Positions 52,732-63,000 of a DNA stretch of 64,000 bases are shown here, one piece after another. The position numbers and the translations under genes were made by a program. The stretch's first letter is position 1, and each line of letters starts with the position of its first letter. The DNA comes from Xanthomonas sp. NCPPB 1128 (lineage in GTDB: Bacteria > Pseudomonadota > Gammaproteobacteria > Xanthomonadales > Xanthomonadaceae), in assembly GCF_001043115.1 (NCBI RefSeq), contig NZ_LFME01000003.1, positions 173,874-237,873 on the forward strand, written 5' to 3'. Under the pieces are notes generated by a model. It had not been told where the DNA came from and searched no databases. It saw nothing but the letters and a program-made list of their open reading frames with translations.

Positions 52732-53802
52732 CTAGGCCACCAGTCCCTCCAACCTGGGCAGCCCCGCGCTGCCGGGAAACACCTGGGTGTCCAGTGCGCG
52801 CTCGGACACGCCCAGATGCGCACCGAGCACGTGCCGGAACAGGCTGCGCAGGTCGTTGGTGGCGCGCAGGTCGCGGCCCTCGTTCAAGGCCCGCGGCGAT
52901 AGACCGGGCCAGTCGCCGGCGATGCGTCCACCGCGTACCGCGCCGCCGGCCAGGAACGCCACGCCGCCGGTGCCATGGTCGGTACCGCCGGTGCCGTTCA
53001 CCGCCGCGGTGCGGCCGAACTCAGTCACCACCGCGACCACGCTGCGCGACCAGCAGGCCTGCGCGCCATCGTGGAACGCGCGCAACCCCGCATCCAGTTC
53101 GCCCAGCTTGCGCTGCAGCACCGCGGCCTGATTGCCGTGGGTATCCCAGCCGGCATCCTCGACGAAGCCGATCCGCGGCCCGTCGGGCCTGGCCATGAAG
53201 CTGGCCGCCGCGCTCATCGCCTGCGGCAGTTGTCCGCCCTTGACGCTGTCCACCTGCATGCCCTGCTCGCGCAGCGCGCGCGCGAAATCGCCAGACAGGT
53301 GCGGATCGGCGGCGTACAGCGGCTGCAGACGCTGCAGCAGGATCGGATTGACCGCGCTCGGCAGCGGCGGCGACCAACTGTTGACCGCGCCCGGGCCGCG
53401 CATGATCAGCGGCGTCACCGCGCTCACCGACACCGCTTCGGCGCCGTGCAGGGCCAGCGCGCAGCGATTGAGCCAGCCGCTGGAGGCGCCGCTGGGTCGC
53501 GCGGTGCCGTTCTCCAGGCAATCCTGCGCCTCGAAGTGCGAGCGCTCGCGGTACGGCGGCGCCACCGCCACCACCGGCAGCCACTGTTTGCGCGCGTACA
53601 GCTCGTGCGCGAACGCCAGCGCCGGATGCAACGCGAAGCTGCCGTCCAGGGCCAGCGTCTGCTGCGGCTCCAGCGCGCCGCGCAGCAGCACCACCAGCAG
53701 GCGCGTATCGGCGCCCGGCGCAGCCAGGCCGCTGCCGGACCACAGGCTCAGCACGGTGGCCGCACCACTGGCGGCAAGGAAACGACGGCGCGTCAGTTGC
53801 AT
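52732..53802 (-). CDS. DUF1501 protein with Tat signal
   Basis: A 356-aa exported protein of the DUF1501 (alkaline-phosphatase-fold relative) family. The N-terminus MQLTRRRFLAASGAA carries a twin-arginine motif, so it is predicted to be exported folded by Tat. FVEDAGWDTHGNQ, VVAVVTEFGRTAAVNGTGGTDHGTGG are signature segments of the family. It lies 37 nt downstream of a DUF1800 gene; the two families occur together as exported pairs in many bacteria and are probably co-functional, but no activity is established. Confidence 0.92.
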   Translation of the reverse strand: MQLTRRRFLAASGAATVLSLWSGSGLAAPGADTRLLVVLLRGALEPQQTLALDGSFALHPALAFAHELYARKQWLPVVAVAPPYRERSHFEAQDCLENGTARPSGASSGWLNRCALALHGAEAVSVSAVTPLIMRGPGAVNSWSPPLPSAVNPILLQRLQPLYAADPHLSGDFARALREQGMQVDSVKGGQLPQAMSAAASFMARPDGPRIGFVEDAGWDTHGNQAAVLQRKLGELDAGLRAFHDGAQACWSRSVVAVVTEFGRTAAVNGTGGTDHGTGGVAFLAGGAVRGGRIAGDWPGLSPRALNEGRDLRATNDLRSLFRHVLGAHLGVSERALDTQVFPGSAGLPRLEGLVA

Positions 53803-53839
53803 CGTAGGTTCTCCCATCGCAAAGTGAATCGCGCGCCGC

Positions 53840-55267
53840 TCAGGCGCGCCATTGGAAGGCCGGGCTGGCCAGCAGCACCGCCACGCCTTCGCGCGGCGAT
53901 TCGGCGCGCCGCACCGCGGTCAGCGTGTCCGCATCCGGACCGTCGCCGAACGCGGTCGCGGCCAGCGCCAGCGGATCGGCCGGGGCCATCCCGGCGAGCG
54001 CCTCGGCGGCCTGCACGCGCTTCCACAGCGCGTCGGCGCCGCTCCACTCCGCCGCCACGTCGGCATAGCCGGCCGGCGAGCGCGGGGTGAACGGCGGCTG
54101 CCCCATGCGCGCCAGCAGGGTCAGCACGGTCTTCTGCTGCGGCGGCGCCTCGGGCCAGGCGCCGCTGGCGCGCAACGCCGACACCACGAAATCCTGCGGC
54201 GGTTTGAACTTGCGCGCCTGCGCGTCCCACGCCTCGGGGCTGTCGATCAGCGCACGGTACACGTGGCGCAGATCGCCATCGCTGCGCTGCCAGGCCTCGG
54301 CCATGCGTTGCACCAGCGCCGGCGGCGGATCGTCGCGGACGAAATGGCGGGCCAACTTCAGCGACACGTGCTGCGCCGTGGCCGGATGCCGCGCCAGCGC
54401 CGCCAGGATCGCCTCGCCCTGCGCCACGCCATCCTCGGCATAGCGCCGTCCCAGCACCAGGCGGCTGCCGGCGGCGTGCGCCGGCGCGCGGAACACGAAG
54501 GCACTGTCGGGCGCGCCCTGCTCGAAGTCGCGCGGCGCCGGCACGCCCCAGCCGGTGAGCGCACGCGCCAGTTCGGTGACGTCGGCCTGGGTATAGCCGC
54601 CGTCCACGCCCAGCGTGTGCAGTTCCAGGATCTCACGCGCCAGGTTCTCGTTGAGCCCCAGGCGGCGCGCCGGGCCTTCAGGATCCATGCGCAGGGCCCG
54701 GCGCTGCGCGCGTTGCGCCAGCAGCGAGTCGGGGCCGACCGAATTGGCATTGTCCAGGTAGCGCAGCATCGCCGGGTGCCGCTCCACCGCCAGCAGCAGG
54801 TCGGCGAAGCGGCCCATGCAGTGCGGGCGGATCGCCTCGCGCTCCATCGGCGCGGCGTACAGCGCGGCCGCACGCTTGTCGACCGAGACCGCGAAATGGT
54901 TGGACCAGAACTGCACCAGGCGCTCGGCGAACCCGGCCGGGCTGGCGACCGCGACCCGGTAGCGCGCCGCCAGTTCCTGCGCCTGTGCCTGCCGGTACAG
55001 CCCGCGCGCCGCTTGCTGCGCCTGCTGGGCGGCCTGCTGCGGATCGCCGGCCGCCTGCCGCCGCGCCTGGCGGCGTTCGCGCTGGTAATCGGCCTCGCGG
55101 CGCAGGTAGGCCAGGCTGTCGGGCAGCCCCTGCAGCGCCGGCGCCAGTGGCGGCGACTGCCACTGCGCGGCCAGCCAGGCCCGCGGCTCGCCCATCGCGG
55201 CCAGCTCTCCGGGACGGGCACCCAGGCCGAAACGATTGGCGGCGCTCAGGCTCTCGCGGCGGATCAT
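53840..55267 (-). CDS. DUF1800 protein
   Basis: A 475-aa protein of the DUF1800 family, alpha-helical and Arg/Ala-rich. Signature segments include AANRFGLGARPGEL, FWSNHFAVSVDK, NENLAREILELHTLGVDGGYTQ and the C-terminal FTPRSPAGY. No clear signal peptide is seen from the chosen start (MIRRESLSAANRFG). It is the first gene of a pair with DUF1501 (37 nt apart). A strong minus-strand terminator of the DUF4870 gene lies upstream, so the pair has its own promoter within 55268–55383. Confidence 0.91.
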   Translation of the reverse strand: MIRRESLSAANRFGLGARPGELAAMGEPRAWLAAQWQSPPLAPALQGLPDSLAYLRREADYQRERRQARRQAAGDPQQAAQQAQQAARGLYRQAQAQELAARYRVAVASPAGFAERLVQFWSNHFAVSVDKRAAALYAAPMEREAIRPHCMGRFADLLLAVERHPAMLRYLDNANSVGPDSLLAQRAQRRALRMDPEGPARRLGLNENLAREILELHTLGVDGGYTQADVTELARALTGWGVPAPRDFEQGAPDSAFVFRAPAHAAGSRLVLGRRYAEDGVAQGEAILAALARHPATAQHVSLKLARHFVRDDPPPALVQRMAEAWQRSDGDLRHVYRALIDSPEAWDAQARKFKPPQDFVVSALRASGAWPEAPPQQKTVLTLLARMGQPPFTPRSPAGYADVAAEWSGADALWKRVQAAEALAGMAPADPLALAATAFGDGPDADTLTAVRRAESPREGVAVLLASPAFQWRA

Positions 55268-55383
55268 GCGGTGCTCCGATGATGGCGACAGCCTTGCAAA
55301 CGCGCCGCTCGGGCCGCGGTTGACCGGCCGACCGCACCCGGTTTGGATGCCCAGCTGTCCCCGTCGGGCAGCGCGCGGCAAGA

Positions 55384-55415
55384 ACAAAAAAGGCCCGGCG
55401 CAGCGGCCGGGCCTT
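55384..55415 (-). terminator. Rho-independent terminator of the DUF4870 gene
   Basis: AAGGCCCGGC (55390–55399), a 6-nt loop and GCCGGGCCTT (55406–55415) pair perfectly. Read on the minus strand the stem is followed by TTTTTTGTTCTT, a good T-tract, about 20 nt past the DUF4870 stop codon. Confidence 0.92.
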
Positions 55416-55437
55416 CGGAGACGCGTCGTGGGTGCGC

Positions 55438-55815
55438 TTACTTGATCAGGCGCAGCGCGAACGGATAGCGGTAGGCGACGCCTTCGTTGGCCTTGATGCC
55501 GGCCAGGATGCAGAACACCAAGTTCACCACCCACACCACCGGCATCAGCAGCCCGCCGATGACGATCACGCTGAGCACCACGCAGATCACGTAGGCGATG
55601 GCGACGGTGATCTGGAAGTTCAGCGCTTCCTTGGCCTGGTCGTTGAGGAAGGACTTGGCCGGGTTGTCCTTGTTGATCAGCCAGATGATCAGCGGCACGA
55701 TGAAACCGGCGATGATCCCGGACAGATGGGTGATCAGCGCGACCGTGCGGTCTTCCTGCGGCCCTGCCGAGGCCGGCGGCGGCGGCGGGGCGGTGACGTT
55801 GTCGAATTCGCTCAT
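55438..55815 (-). CDS. DUF4870-family small membrane protein
   Basis: A 125-aa membrane protein. A short Pro-rich cytoplasmic start (APPPPPASAGPQ) is followed by three hydrophobic helices (about 28–50, 65–87 and 88–108) and the signature HLSGIIAGFIVPLIIWL and FLNDQAKEALNFQIT of DUF4870/Tic20-like proteins. Function is unknown; relatives are common in Xanthomonadaceae. It ends in a strong terminator and appears monocistronic. Confidence 0.9.
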   Translation of the reverse strand: MSEFDNVTAPPPPPASAGPQEDRTVALITHLSGIIAGFIVPLIIWLINKDNPAKSFLNDQAKEALNFQITVAIAYVICVVLSVIVIGGLLMPVVWVVNLVFCILAGIKANEGVAYRYPFALRLIK

Positions 55816-56141
55816 CGGTATTCCGTTCCTTTGGTGGTGAGGGGACAAGACGTTTGGCGCGTCACTCTCGGCGGCCGGCGCAGCGCTGTCAAGCGAAGCT
55901 GGCACACCGGCAAGCACACTGCGGTGGGTAGCGCGCCAGTCCATCGCCCCATACGGCAGCGGATCGCGCGCGCCTCGATCGTGCATGGCGTCGCGTCGGC
56001 GATCGGGCGTAGGCCATCGCGACGTGCACAGGTACGCAGGGAACGCCAGCGCTTGCCCGGCTCGAACGCGTGAGCGGCGATGCCGCGCCACGCGTGCGAC
56101 GTCGACAACGCGCCCCCCGGCATTGGCGCGCGTTGCGGCAC
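55816..56141. other. Intergenic region between pmbA and DUF4870 genes
   Basis: A 326-bp gap on the 3' side of pmbA and 5' side of the DUF4870 gene, which must contain the latter's promoter. I see no gene, repeat or RNA in it. Confidence 0.45.
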
Positions 56142-57506
56142 TCAATCGTTGCCGGCCACCGTCATCCTGCCGACCAGTATTGCACCGATGTGCACGTGCG
56201 AGCGCACGTCGATGTCGGCGCCCACCGCCTCGATGTCCTGGAACATCTGCCGCAGGTTGCCGGCGATGGTGATCTCGTCCACCGGATAGGCGATTTCGCC
56301 ATTCTCGATCCAGAATCCGCCGGCGCCGCGCGAGTAGTCGCCGGTGACCGGATTGACGCCGTTGCCCATCAAGTCGGTGACCAGCAGGCCGCTTGGCAGG
56401 CCCTTGAGGATGGCCTGCAGGTCGGTCGCGTTGGCCGCCACCTGCAGGTTGTGCACGCCACCGGCATTGGCGGTGGTCTGCAGGCCCAGCTTGCGCGCCG
56501 AATAGCTGCCCAGCACGTAGCGCTGCAGCACGCCGTCGCGCACCAGCGGCGCTTCACGGGTGGCCACGCCCTCGCCGTCGAAGGCGGCCGAGCGCAGCCC
56601 GCGGCGCAGGTGCGGCCGTTCGTCGATCGCGAACCATTCCGGGAACAGGCGAGTGCCAGCGCTGTCGAGCAGGAAGCTGGCGCGGCGATACAGCGCGCCG
56701 CCGGACACCGCGCCAAGCAGATGCCCGATCAACGAGCGCGCCATTTCCGGCGCGAACAGCACCGGCACCTCGCCGGTCGGCAGCGAGCGCGGCTGCAGCC
56801 GCGCCACGGTGCGCTCGGCGGCGCGGCGGCCGATCGCCGACGCGCGCTCCAGGTCCTCGCGCGCCAGCGCGCTGCTGTACCAGCCGTCGCGCTGCATGCC
56901 GTCGCCGTGCCCGGCGATCAGCGTGCAGGCGAGCGAATGGTGGGTGCTGCGCTCGCAGCCGATGAAGCCGTGCGAATTGGCGTACACCGACAGGCTCTCG
57001 CTGGTGCCGGCCGAGGCGCCGTCGGAATTGCTGATCCGCGCATCGGCGTCGCGGCCGGCGGCCTCGCAGGCCAGCGCCAGGTCGATCGCCTCCTCGGCCT
57101 GCAGCGGCCACGGATGCCAGCGGTCGAAATCCGGCTGCTCGCGGGCCATCAGCGCCGCCTCGGCCAGGCCGGCGGCCACGTCGTCCTCGGTGTAGCGGGC
57201 GATCGCGCAGGCCTGGGCCACGGTGGCCTCCAGGCTGGACTCGTGCAGGTCGGCGGTGCTGGCGCTGCCCTTGCGCTGGCCGAAGTAGACGGTGACGCCG
57301 ATGCCGCGGTCGCGGGTGGATTCCACGGTCTCCACCGCGCCCAGGCGCACGTTGACGTCCAGCCCGCGGTCTTCGCTGCAACTGACCTCGGCCTGGCTGG
57401 CGCCGAGCGCGCGGGCGCGCGCCAGCAGTCGCTCGGCGATGTCGGACAGGCGTTCCAGGCGCTGCTGGCTGTCGTCGCGGTGCAAATCGGGGGTGATGGC
57501 GTTCAA
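56142..57506 (-). CDS. pmbA: Metalloprotease PmbA/TldE
   Basis: A 454-aa TldD/PmbA-family protein. With TldD it forms a heterodimeric metalloprotease known for microcin B17 maturation and CcdA degradation in E. coli; PmbA is the subunit lacking the full zinc motif. Family segments RDRGIGVTVYFGQRKGSAST, ATREAPLVRDGVLQRYVLGSYSARKLG and MGNGVNPVTGDYSRGAGGFWIENGEI are clear. I choose the TTG at 57504–57506 because AAGGA lies 7 nt upstream and the length matches E. coli; an ATG at 57551 is the alternative. Divergent from darP; tldD is nearby at 58357. Confidence 0.94.
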   Translation of the reverse strand: MNAITPDLHRDDSQQRLERLSDIAERLLARARALGASQAEVSCSEDRGLDVNVRLGAVETVESTRDRGIGVTVYFGQRKGSASTADLHESSLEATVAQACAIARYTEDDVAAGLAEAALMAREQPDFDRWHPWPLQAEEAIDLALACEAAGRDADARISNSDGASAGTSESLSVYANSHGFIGCERSTHHSLACTLIAGHGDGMQRDGWYSSALAREDLERASAIGRRAAERTVARLQPRSLPTGEVPVLFAPEMARSLIGHLLGAVSGGALYRRASFLLDSAGTRLFPEWFAIDERPHLRRGLRSAAFDGEGVATREAPLVRDGVLQRYVLGSYSARKLGLQTTANAGGVHNLQVAANATDLQAILKGLPSGLLVTDLMGNGVNPVTGDYSRGAGGFWIENGEIAYPVDEITIAGNLRQMFQDIEAVGADIDVRSHVHIGAILVGRMTVAGND

Positions 57507-57603
57507 TGCTTTATCCTTGTGATGCGAGTCCCTTCGCAAGAGCCCGGCCATCCATGGCCGGACTTTCTAATTTGATGCTTCACATCGATCGAGTAGTACG
57601 AGC

Positions 57604-58200
57604 ATGCGCGGACGCGACGAGGACACCGGTGAATTCCGCGGCGAAAGCCGCAGCCAGCAACGCCGCGAGGCGCTGGAAGTGCTGAGCCTGGGCGAGAAGC
57701 TGGTGGCGCTGACCCCGGCGCAGTTGGCCAAGTTGCCGGTGCCCGAGTCGCTGCTGCCGCACATCGCCGAGACCAAGCGCATCACCTCGCACATCGCGCA
57801 CAAGCGGCAGCTGGCGTTCCTGGCCAAGCAGATGCGGCGCGAGGACGACGCGGTACTGGAGGCGATCCGCGAGGCCATGGACGTCAACAGCGACAGCGCG
57901 CGCCGCGAAGTGGCGGCCATGCACCGGGTCGAGGACTGGCGCGAGCGGCTGCTCGCCGAAGGCGACACCGCACTGGCCGAGCTGCTGGCCGAACACCCCG
58001 ACGCCGACCGCCAGCGGCTGCGCCAATTGGTGCGCAACGCCAAGGAAGAACGGCTGAAGAACAAGCCGCCGCATGCCTATCGCGAGTTGTTCCGGGAACT
58101 GCGCGAGATGATCCTGGGTGGTGCGTCGGGAATGGAGAATGGAGAATCGGGAATCGAACAAGCCGACGACGACGGAGCGTTCGACGACACACGCGACTGA
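57604..58200 (+). CDS. darP: Ribosome-associated protein DarP (YjgA, DUF615) with repeat-derived tail
   Basis: A 198-aa DUF615/YjgA protein, which assists maturation of the 50S ribosomal subunit. Conserved helices include [40 protein letters not shown] and [17 protein letters not shown]. The last ~27 residues extend past the usual family end, and part of this tail ([10 protein letters not shown]) is encoded by the heptamer array at 58128–58155, so the array has been incorporated into the reading frame. Divergent from pmbA and convergent with tldD. Confidence 0.93.
   Translation: MRGRDEDTGEFRGESRSQQRREALEVLSLGEKLVALTPAQLAKLPVPESLLPHIAETKRITSHIAHKRQLAFLAKQMRREDDAVLEAIREAMDVNSDSARREVAAMHRVEDWRERLLAEGDTALAELLAEHPDADRQRLRQLVRNAKEERLKNKPPHAYRELFRELREMILGGASGMENGESGIEQADDDGAFDDTRD
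58128..58155. repeat. Four-heptamer array inside the darP 3' end
   Basis: GGGAATG GAGAATG GAGAATC GGGAATC, 28 bp, within the last codons of darP. Same unit length and copy number as the arrays at 10932, 58324 and 63953. Since 28 is not a multiple of three, a one-unit change would shift the tail reading frame. Confidence 0.85.
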
Positions 58201-58323
58201 GGTGCGGCGACGCCGGCTGCCGCGCACGAAGGCCGACGCATTCCCAGCCCAGCGAGCGCGGCGCACGATAGACCTGTCCGTCAGGCCGGCAACGCCACAG
58301 CGCACCGCGGCGCCCGCTTTACC

Positions 58324-58351
58324 GAATCCCGATTTCCGATTCCCCACTCCC
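58324..58351. repeat. Four-heptamer array, minus orientation
   Basis: On the minus strand: GGGAGTG GGGAATC GGAAATC GGGATTC (28 bp). It lies 5 nt past the tldD stop codon, in inverted orientation to the array at 58128, between the convergent darP and tldD genes. Confidence 0.85.
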
Positions 58352-58356
58352 GGCTC

Positions 58357-59799
58357 CTAAGCCGTCCCGCCCACGGTCAGCCCGTCGATCAGCAACGACG
58401 GCTGGCCCACGCCCACCGGCACGCTCTGCCCGTCCTTGCCGCAGACGCCGACGCCCTCGTCCAGCGCCAGGTCGTGGCCGATCATGCGCACCTTCTGCAT
58501 GGTCTCCGGGCCGTTGCCGATCAGGGTGGCGCCCTTCACCGGCGCGGTGACCTTGCCGTCCTCGATCAGGTAGGCCTCGGTAGCCGAGAACACGTACTTG
58601 CCGCTGGTGATGTCGACCTGGCCGCCGCCGAAGTTGACCGCGTACAGGCCCTTCTTCACCGAGCGGATCATCTCCTGCGGATCGTGCTGGCCGGCGCGCA
58701 TGTAGGTGTTGGTCATGCGCGGCATCGGCAGGTGCGCGAACGATTCGCGGCGGCCGTTGCCGGTCGGCGCCACGCCCATCAGCCGCGCGTTGAGCGTGTC
58801 CTGCATGTAGCCGACCAACACGCCGTCCTCGATCAGGGTGGTGCAGTGGGTCGCGGTGCCCTCGTCGTCGACGTTGAGCGAACCGCGGCGGCCGTCCAGG
58901 GTGCCGTCGTCGACGATGGTGACGCCGGGCGAAGCCACGCGCTGGCCGATGCGGCCGGCATAGACGCTGGTGCCCTTGCGGTTGAAGTCGCCTTCCAGAC
59001 CGTGGCCGACCGCCTCGTGCAGCAGCACGCCGGGCCAGCCCGGGCCGAGCACGACCTGCATCACCCCGGCCGGCGCCGGCACCGCCTCCAGGTTCACCAG
59101 CGCCTGGCGCAAGGCCTCGCGGGCGAAGGCCTCTGGACGGCCGTCGGCGAACAGCGTGGCGTAGTCGTAGCGACCGCCGCCGCCGGCATAGCCGGACTCG
59201 CGGCGGCCCTGCTGTTCGACGATCACCTGCACGTTGAGCCGCACCAGCGGGCGCACGTCGGCGGCGAGCACACCGTCGCTGCGCGCCACCAATACCGTGT
59301 CCACGCCGCCGGACAGGCTCACCATCACCTGCTGCACGCGCGGGTCGGCGGCGCGCAGGTACTGGTCGAGCCGCCGCAGCAGCTCCACCTTGTGCGCGTT
59401 GTCCATTGCGTCCACCGGGTCCAGCGCCGGGTACAGCGCACGGCCGCCGCCGCGCTGCAGCGCCTGCGCCGGCTGCGCGCCACCATCGCGGGAGATGGCC
59501 CGCGCCGACTGCGCCGCGGCCAGCAGCGCGTCGCGGTGGATGTCGTCGGAATAGGCGAAGCCGGTCTTCTCGCCGGAGATCGCACGCACCCCCACGCCCT
59601 GCTCGATGGAGTGGGCGCCGTCCTTGACGATGCCGTCCTCCACGCTCCAGCTCTCGCGCCGCGAATGCTGGAAATACAGGTCGCCGAAGTCGATGCCGGG
59701 GCCGAGCAGCGTGCCGAAGGCGCGCTCCAGGCTGGGGGCATCCAGGCCGGCGGGAAGCAACAGGCGGGTTTCGGCGAGGCTCAGGGCGTGATCGTTCAT
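58357..59799 (-). CDS. tldD: Metalloprotease TldD
   Basis: A 480-aa TldD, the catalytic subunit of the TldD/PmbA protease. The family zinc motif HExxxH is complete: H261-E262-x-x-x-H266 in [13 protein letters not shown]. Other signatures are [26 protein letters not shown] and [26 protein letters not shown]. The ATG at 59799 ([10 protein letters not shown]) is preferred over the in-frame upstream start. Order yhdP–tldD on one strand, with darP and pmbA beyond, is conserved in gammaproteobacteria. Confidence 0.96.
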   Translation of the reverse strand: MNDHALSLAETRLLLPAGLDAPSLERAFGTLLGPGIDFGDLYFQHSRRESWSVEDGIVKDGAHSIEQGVGVRAISGEKTGFAYSDDIHRDALLAAAQSARAISRDGGAQPAQALQRGGGRALYPALDPVDAMDNAHKVELLRRLDQYLRAADPRVQQVMVSLSGGVDTVLVARSDGVLAADVRPLVRLNVQVIVEQQGRRESGYAGGGGRYDYATLFADGRPEAFAREALRQALVNLEAVPAPAGVMQVVLGPGWPGVLLHEAVGHGLEGDFNRKGTSVYAGRIGQRVASPGVTIVDDGTLDGRRGSLNVDDEGTATHCTTLIEDGVLVGYMQDTLNARLMGVAPTGNGRRESFAHLPMPRMTNTYMRAGQHDPQEMIRSVKKGLYAVNFGGGQVDITSGKYVFSATEAYLIEDGKVTAPVKGATLIGNGPETMQKVRMIGHDLALDEGVGVCGKDGQSVPVGVGQPSLLIDGLTVGGTA

Positions 59800-60051
59800 G
59801 GGCTCAACATGGGGGACGAAGGCGCGCAGCGCAAGCGGCGGGCGGCACAAGGCGGGAGCGGCAGCGCGGTGGGACAGCGGCGACGTGGTCTACCTCGCCA
59901 CATGAAATACATGCTGCGGTCCGGGCTCACCCGGCCTGGCGCAGCCATCCACTACGCTCCCGCCGACCGATGCGCAGCGCACGCCGCCGCCACCAATCCC
60001 CAATTCCGGCTTTCAACAGCCGCAGGCTGGTCATCCCCAATCCCCGCCCGA

Positions 60052-63000
60052 TCAGGGCGTACCGGCCGGCGCCGGCGGCCGTGCCGACTCGCGCTCGATC
60101 ACGTCCACCTTGGGATCCTTCCACGGCCCGGTGACCCGGTAGGTGCGCGCGCCGATGTTGCCCAGCGGCTTGCCCAGCACCGCGTTGGCGGCGGCGCCGA
60201 CCGCGGCGCCGACCGGGCCGCCGGCCACCGCGCCGACCACGGTCAGCAGGTTGCCGGACTTGGGGTTGACGTCGATGGTCTGGTCGAACTGCTGCGCGCG
60301 CAGGTCGGCCTCGCCGCGCACCTTGATCTCCGCAGCCGGGCCATCGATGACCAGGTTGTCGCTGCGCGCCATGCCGTCGCCGAAGCGGATCTGCCCGTCG
60401 ATGCGATTGAAGGCGAAGCCCTTGGAGAAGAAGTCGCGGAAATCGAACATCAGCCGCCGCGGCAGCTGCGCCACGCTGAGCAAGCCGAGCACGCGCCCGG
60501 CGCCCGGATTCAGTTCCAGCAACTGCCCATTGCGCGCGGCCACGTCGAGCTGGCCCTGCACCGTGGCCAGCTGCAGGCCGGCCGGCGTGCCCGGCCAGGC
60601 CGCGCTGAGCTTCAACTGGCCTTCGCCGCCGCGCACCTGCCCGCCGAAATCCAGGTTCTGCATCAGCTCGCCCAGGTCGCGGCTGTCGACGCTGGCGTCG
60701 AGCTGGGTCCGGGCGGTGGCGCCCTTGCCGCGCCAGTCGCCGCTGATGTCGATCTTCTGCTTGTCCGAGCGCAGGTGCAGCTGTTCCACCTGCATGCCGT
60801 CGGCGAGCTTGCGCGTGCGCAGCGAGGCCGCGCCGAGGGTCATCGCGCCGAAGCGCAGGTCGTCCACGTCCAGCGCCAGCGCCGGGATCGTGGCCGGGTC
60901 CAGACTGTCGGCGAACGGGCCGGCCGGAACCGGACCGGCGCTGCCAGCGACCCCGCTGCCGGCAGGCGTGGCGACCACCGCCGTGGGCGTGCCGTCCGCC
61001 GCCGGCAACGAGGCCGTGGCCGAGCGCCAGTGCACCCGTGCCAGGCGACCGCCGAGCACGCCGCCATCCTTGGTCGGCACGCTGAGGTCGCCAGCCAGGG
61101 CCGGGCCGTCGAGGTGCACGTCGATGCTGTCGGCCTGCGGCAACAGGCGCAAGCGGGTGTTGTCGAACACCCCGCCCAGCAGCAGCAGGTGGTCGGCGAG
61201 GATGTCGATGCGGCGCAGCGGCATCGGGTCTTCGCCGCCGTTGGCTGCGGCGGCATTCGGATCGGGGCGGCTGACCACGCCGATCCAGTCGATGGCGTTC
61301 AAAGCCGCGGTGCGCCCGCTCACCACCAGGCCGCTGGCGGGCGGTTCGTCGGCGACGTGGTCGCTGCCCATCACCACGCGCACGCCGGTCTTGCCGCCCT
61401 GGCTGCGCGCGGCCAGCGCCATCAGCTTGCCGAAGGCCACCTCGATGCGGCCGCTGCCGACCGGCAGCGGCACGTTGACCGAGGTCGCCAGCGGGGTCGC
61501 CGGGGCCTTGTCCATCGGCGCCGGCATCAACAGCGCGGTGCCGACCAGGTCCGAGCGCAGCTGCAGCCGGGTCGGCGGCTGCGCGCCGCCGTCGGGGGTC
61601 TTGGGCAGGCCGACGCCGATGTTCCAGCGCGAGCGGCCCTGCACGTAGGGCTTGAGCCAGGCCATTTCCGGCACCCGGTCGAGCAGTTCGTTCGCGTCCA
61701 GCGACGCGCTCAGCGCGGCCTCGAAGGCCTGCTGCGGATCCTGCACGCCGTCGCCGGCGCGCAGCGCCAGTTCGCCCTGGTGGCCCTGGTAGGCCACGCT
61801 CAGCTTCTGCGCGGCGAACCCGGTATCGCTGTAGTCGGCGCTGCCGCGCATGTCGTCGAAGGCCAGGTCCCAGCGCTTGTCGGCGATGTGCGCGCCGAGC
61901 AGATCGACCGTGCCGCGCAGGTGGTGGGTGCCGATGTCGGCACGCAGCGGCTGCAGCAGGTCGAAGGTGACATCGGCCGGCCCCGAGGCGCTGAGCGCAT
62001 CCAGGGTGTCGCCGTAACGGGCGCGCAGCGGGCTCTGCCGCAGCATCGCCAGCAGCTTGCCGGTCTCGGCGCGGGTGCTGGCCAGCACGCTGAGCTGGCC
62101 TTCCTTGTAGTCGGGCAGCGCCGCCGACAATTGCTCCACCGGCACCCCGCCCATGCTGCCGCGGCCGTGCACCTCGAAGCCGTTGCCGATGAAGGCGACG
62201 CTGGCATCCACGTTCTCCAGCGCCGGCCAGTCGTGCTGGAAGCGCACCTTGGCGTCCTCCAGCCGCGCGGTCGCTTCGAAGCGGCCGTTGTGGTCGGCGA
62301 ACGGCCAGTCGTCCAGGTCGCCGGAGACCAGCGCATGGCCGTCGCGCAGGCGCCCGCCCTGCAGCGCGGCGTCGAGCCAGTCGGTGGCGGCCTTGCTCAT
62401 CTTGGAGTGGACCCAGAACTTCTTGGCCGCCACCACCGGCGCGTCCTGCAGGTCGGCGGCCAGGTCGATCCACGGCCGCGAGCCGTCGTCCTGGAAGCGC
62501 AGCTCGCCGCGCACGTCGGCGCCGTAATCGCTGCCCTGCACGCGCAGCCCCGGGGTCGCCACGCGCAGGCCATCGCCGTCGCGGAACGCCACGATGCGCC
62601 CGGCCAGCTGCACCTGATGGACCACGCCGAAGCCGCTGGGCCAGTCGACGCGCACCGGGCTGCCGGCCTCCAGCGCCAGTTCACCGGCCTGCGCATCGCC
62701 GTCGAGACGGCCGCGCAGCCCGCTCATGCCGGGCGCGCCCCCGGCTGGTGCGAACGCCAGATCGGCCAGGCGCCCCTGGCCGAACAGCGCACCGCCAGGC
62801 ACCCCGCTCACCGCCACCTGGGTCAGCTGCAGGCGCGGCCGCGCCACCGACAACCAACTGCGCAGGCTGGGCGAGAGGCGGTCGCTGAGCCCGGCTACCG
62901 CGATCAGCGGCGCCACGTCGAGATGGTCGCCGAACAGGGCGAAGCGGCGCCCGCCGGCCACGGTCAGCCCGTCCAGGCGTTGCAGCGGCTGTCCGGCCTG

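Noticed and set aside
56142..59799. Microcin or toxin–antitoxin locus suggested by TldD/PmbA
   Set aside because: No short precursor peptide or toxin gene was found near tldD or pmbA; the genes are part of a conserved housekeeping neighbourhood.
59800..60051. A short gene (about 35 codons) between yhdP and tldD
   Set aside because: The frame includes degenerate heptamer repeats, lacks a ribosome-binding site and shows no recognisable similarity.
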